Shown one piece after another: positions 5,658-6,166 of a stretch of 6,166 bases of DNA. The position numbers were made by a program, and so were the translations under genes. Every line of letters begins with the position of its first letter. The first letter of the stretch is position 1. The notes beneath the pieces were generated by a model. That model searched no databases and was not told the DNA's origin. It was given only the letters and a program-made list of their open reading frames with translations. Source of the stretch: Candidatus Pelagibacter sp. Its GTDB lineage: Bacteria > Pseudomonadota > Alphaproteobacteria > Pelagibacterales > Pelagibacteraceae. Location of the stretch: assembly GCA_002692325.1 (NCBI GenBank), contig NZJU01000023.1, positions 1-6,166 of the forward strand, in the 5' to 3' direction.

Positions 5658-6166
5658 GTTCAGCGAAATTTGAAGTTCTTTAAGCTGGGAGTTTTCGATT
5701 TCATTTGGGGCTCCCATCATTAAATCTTGAGCATTTTGGTTCATTGGAAATAATGTAACCTCCCTAATATTTTTCTCATTGGCTAATAACATGATTATCC
5801 TGTCAATTCCTGGAGCTATACCTCCATGAGGTGGCGCTCCGTAACTAAGGGCGTTTATCATACCTTTAAATTTCTCATCAACTTGGGTTTTGTTATAACC
5901 GGCAATTTTAAATAAATTGTACATCAATTCTGGTTTATAATTTCTAATAGCTCCAGACGAAAGTTCAATACCATTACATACGATATCATATTGGTAAGCC
6001 ATAATTTCTAAAGGTTTAGAAAAGTCAAGTTTTTCTATATCACCTTGAGGCATTGAAAAAGGATTATGGCTGAACTTAATCTTTTTGGTTTGTTCGTCTA
6101 ATTCAAACATAGGGTAATCTGTGATCCAACAAAATGCAAATTCATTCTCATTTATTAAATTTAATT
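5643..6166 (-). CDS. aspS: Aspartyl-tRNA synthetase, C-terminal part (5' end outside window)
   Basis: This is the 3' part of a class IIb aminoacyl-tRNA synthetase that charges tRNA-Asp. The frame is open to the right edge and reads [14 protein letters not shown] there, a conserved inner part of the bacterial enzyme, so the Met at 6110 is not a start. Further family signatures are [28 protein letters not shown] and the motif 3 region [19 protein letters not shown] with its ATP-binding Arg in GIDR. The tail [20 protein letters not shown] resembles the alphaproteobacterial form rather than the E. coli form, and that form often also charges tRNA-Asn; this is inference. The C-terminus is a short Lys-rich end partly encoded by a T11 tract (5647-5657). 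Confidence 0.96.
   Translation of the reverse strand, partial: LNLINENEFAFCWITDYPMFELDEQTKKIKFSHNPFSMPQGDIEKLDFSKPLEIMAYQYDIVCNGIELSSGAIRNYKPELMYNLFKIAGYNKTQVDEKFKGMINALSYGAPPHGGIAPGIDRIIMLLANEKNIREVTLFPMNQNAQDLMMGAPNEIENSQLKELQISLNKKKN

Noticed and set aside
6108..6110. ATG at 6110 as the aspS start
   Set aside because: Upstream codons to the window edge encode conserved AspRS sequence (FCWITDYP), so this Met is internal.

Overview
This is a very AT-rich, tightly packed bacterial window that looks like an alphaproteobacterium of the SAR11 (Pelagibacterales) type. The reasons are the low GC, A- and Lys-rich coding, almost no intergenic DNA (the two spacers are about 32 and 74 bases), alphaproteobacterial-type protein sequences (RNase E, AspRS, BCCP with an AMKTMN biotin site) and marker families typical of alphaproteobacteria (NDUFA12, DUF2155). 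The lineage call rests on memory of the families, not on a search.

Layout: (1) 1-690 (+) is the 3' part of the RNase E/G gene, cut by the left edge. (2) 687-1662 (-) is a thiS-thiG pair for the thiamine thiazole moiety. (3) 1695-3897 (+) is an aroQ-accB-accC operon: type II dehydroquinate dehydratase, then the biotin carrier and biotin carboxylase of acetyl-CoA carboxylase. (4) 3894-4744 (-) is an NDUFA12-like complex I accessory subunit followed by a DUF2155 exported protein. (5) 4819-5646 (+) is a stand-alone protein carrying the C-terminal domain of class II ribonucleotide reductase (NrdJ). (6) 5643-6166 (-) is the 3' part of aspS, cut by the right edge. The window is core metabolism and housekeeping; no mobile element, CRISPR, tRNA or rRNA is visible.

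The most notable observation is at the DUF2155 gene. Its open frame as written lacks a signal peptide and has only a TTG start, but an ATG at 4431 in another frame (inside the end of the NDUFA12 gene) encodes a good signal peptide that would join the DUF2155 frame exactly if an 11-T tract (4369-4379) were read as 10. This is either a sequencing or assembly error, a real frameshift, or a gene relying on slippage at a homopolymer.

Other points of interest: RNase E lacks the Zn-link cysteine motif; the codons for the catalytic Gly-Gly tail of ThiS also form the Shine-Dalgarno of thiG; all three convergent gene junctions overlap by exactly 4 bases with interlocked stop codons; and aat, often found between accC and DUF2155 in relatives, is absent here.
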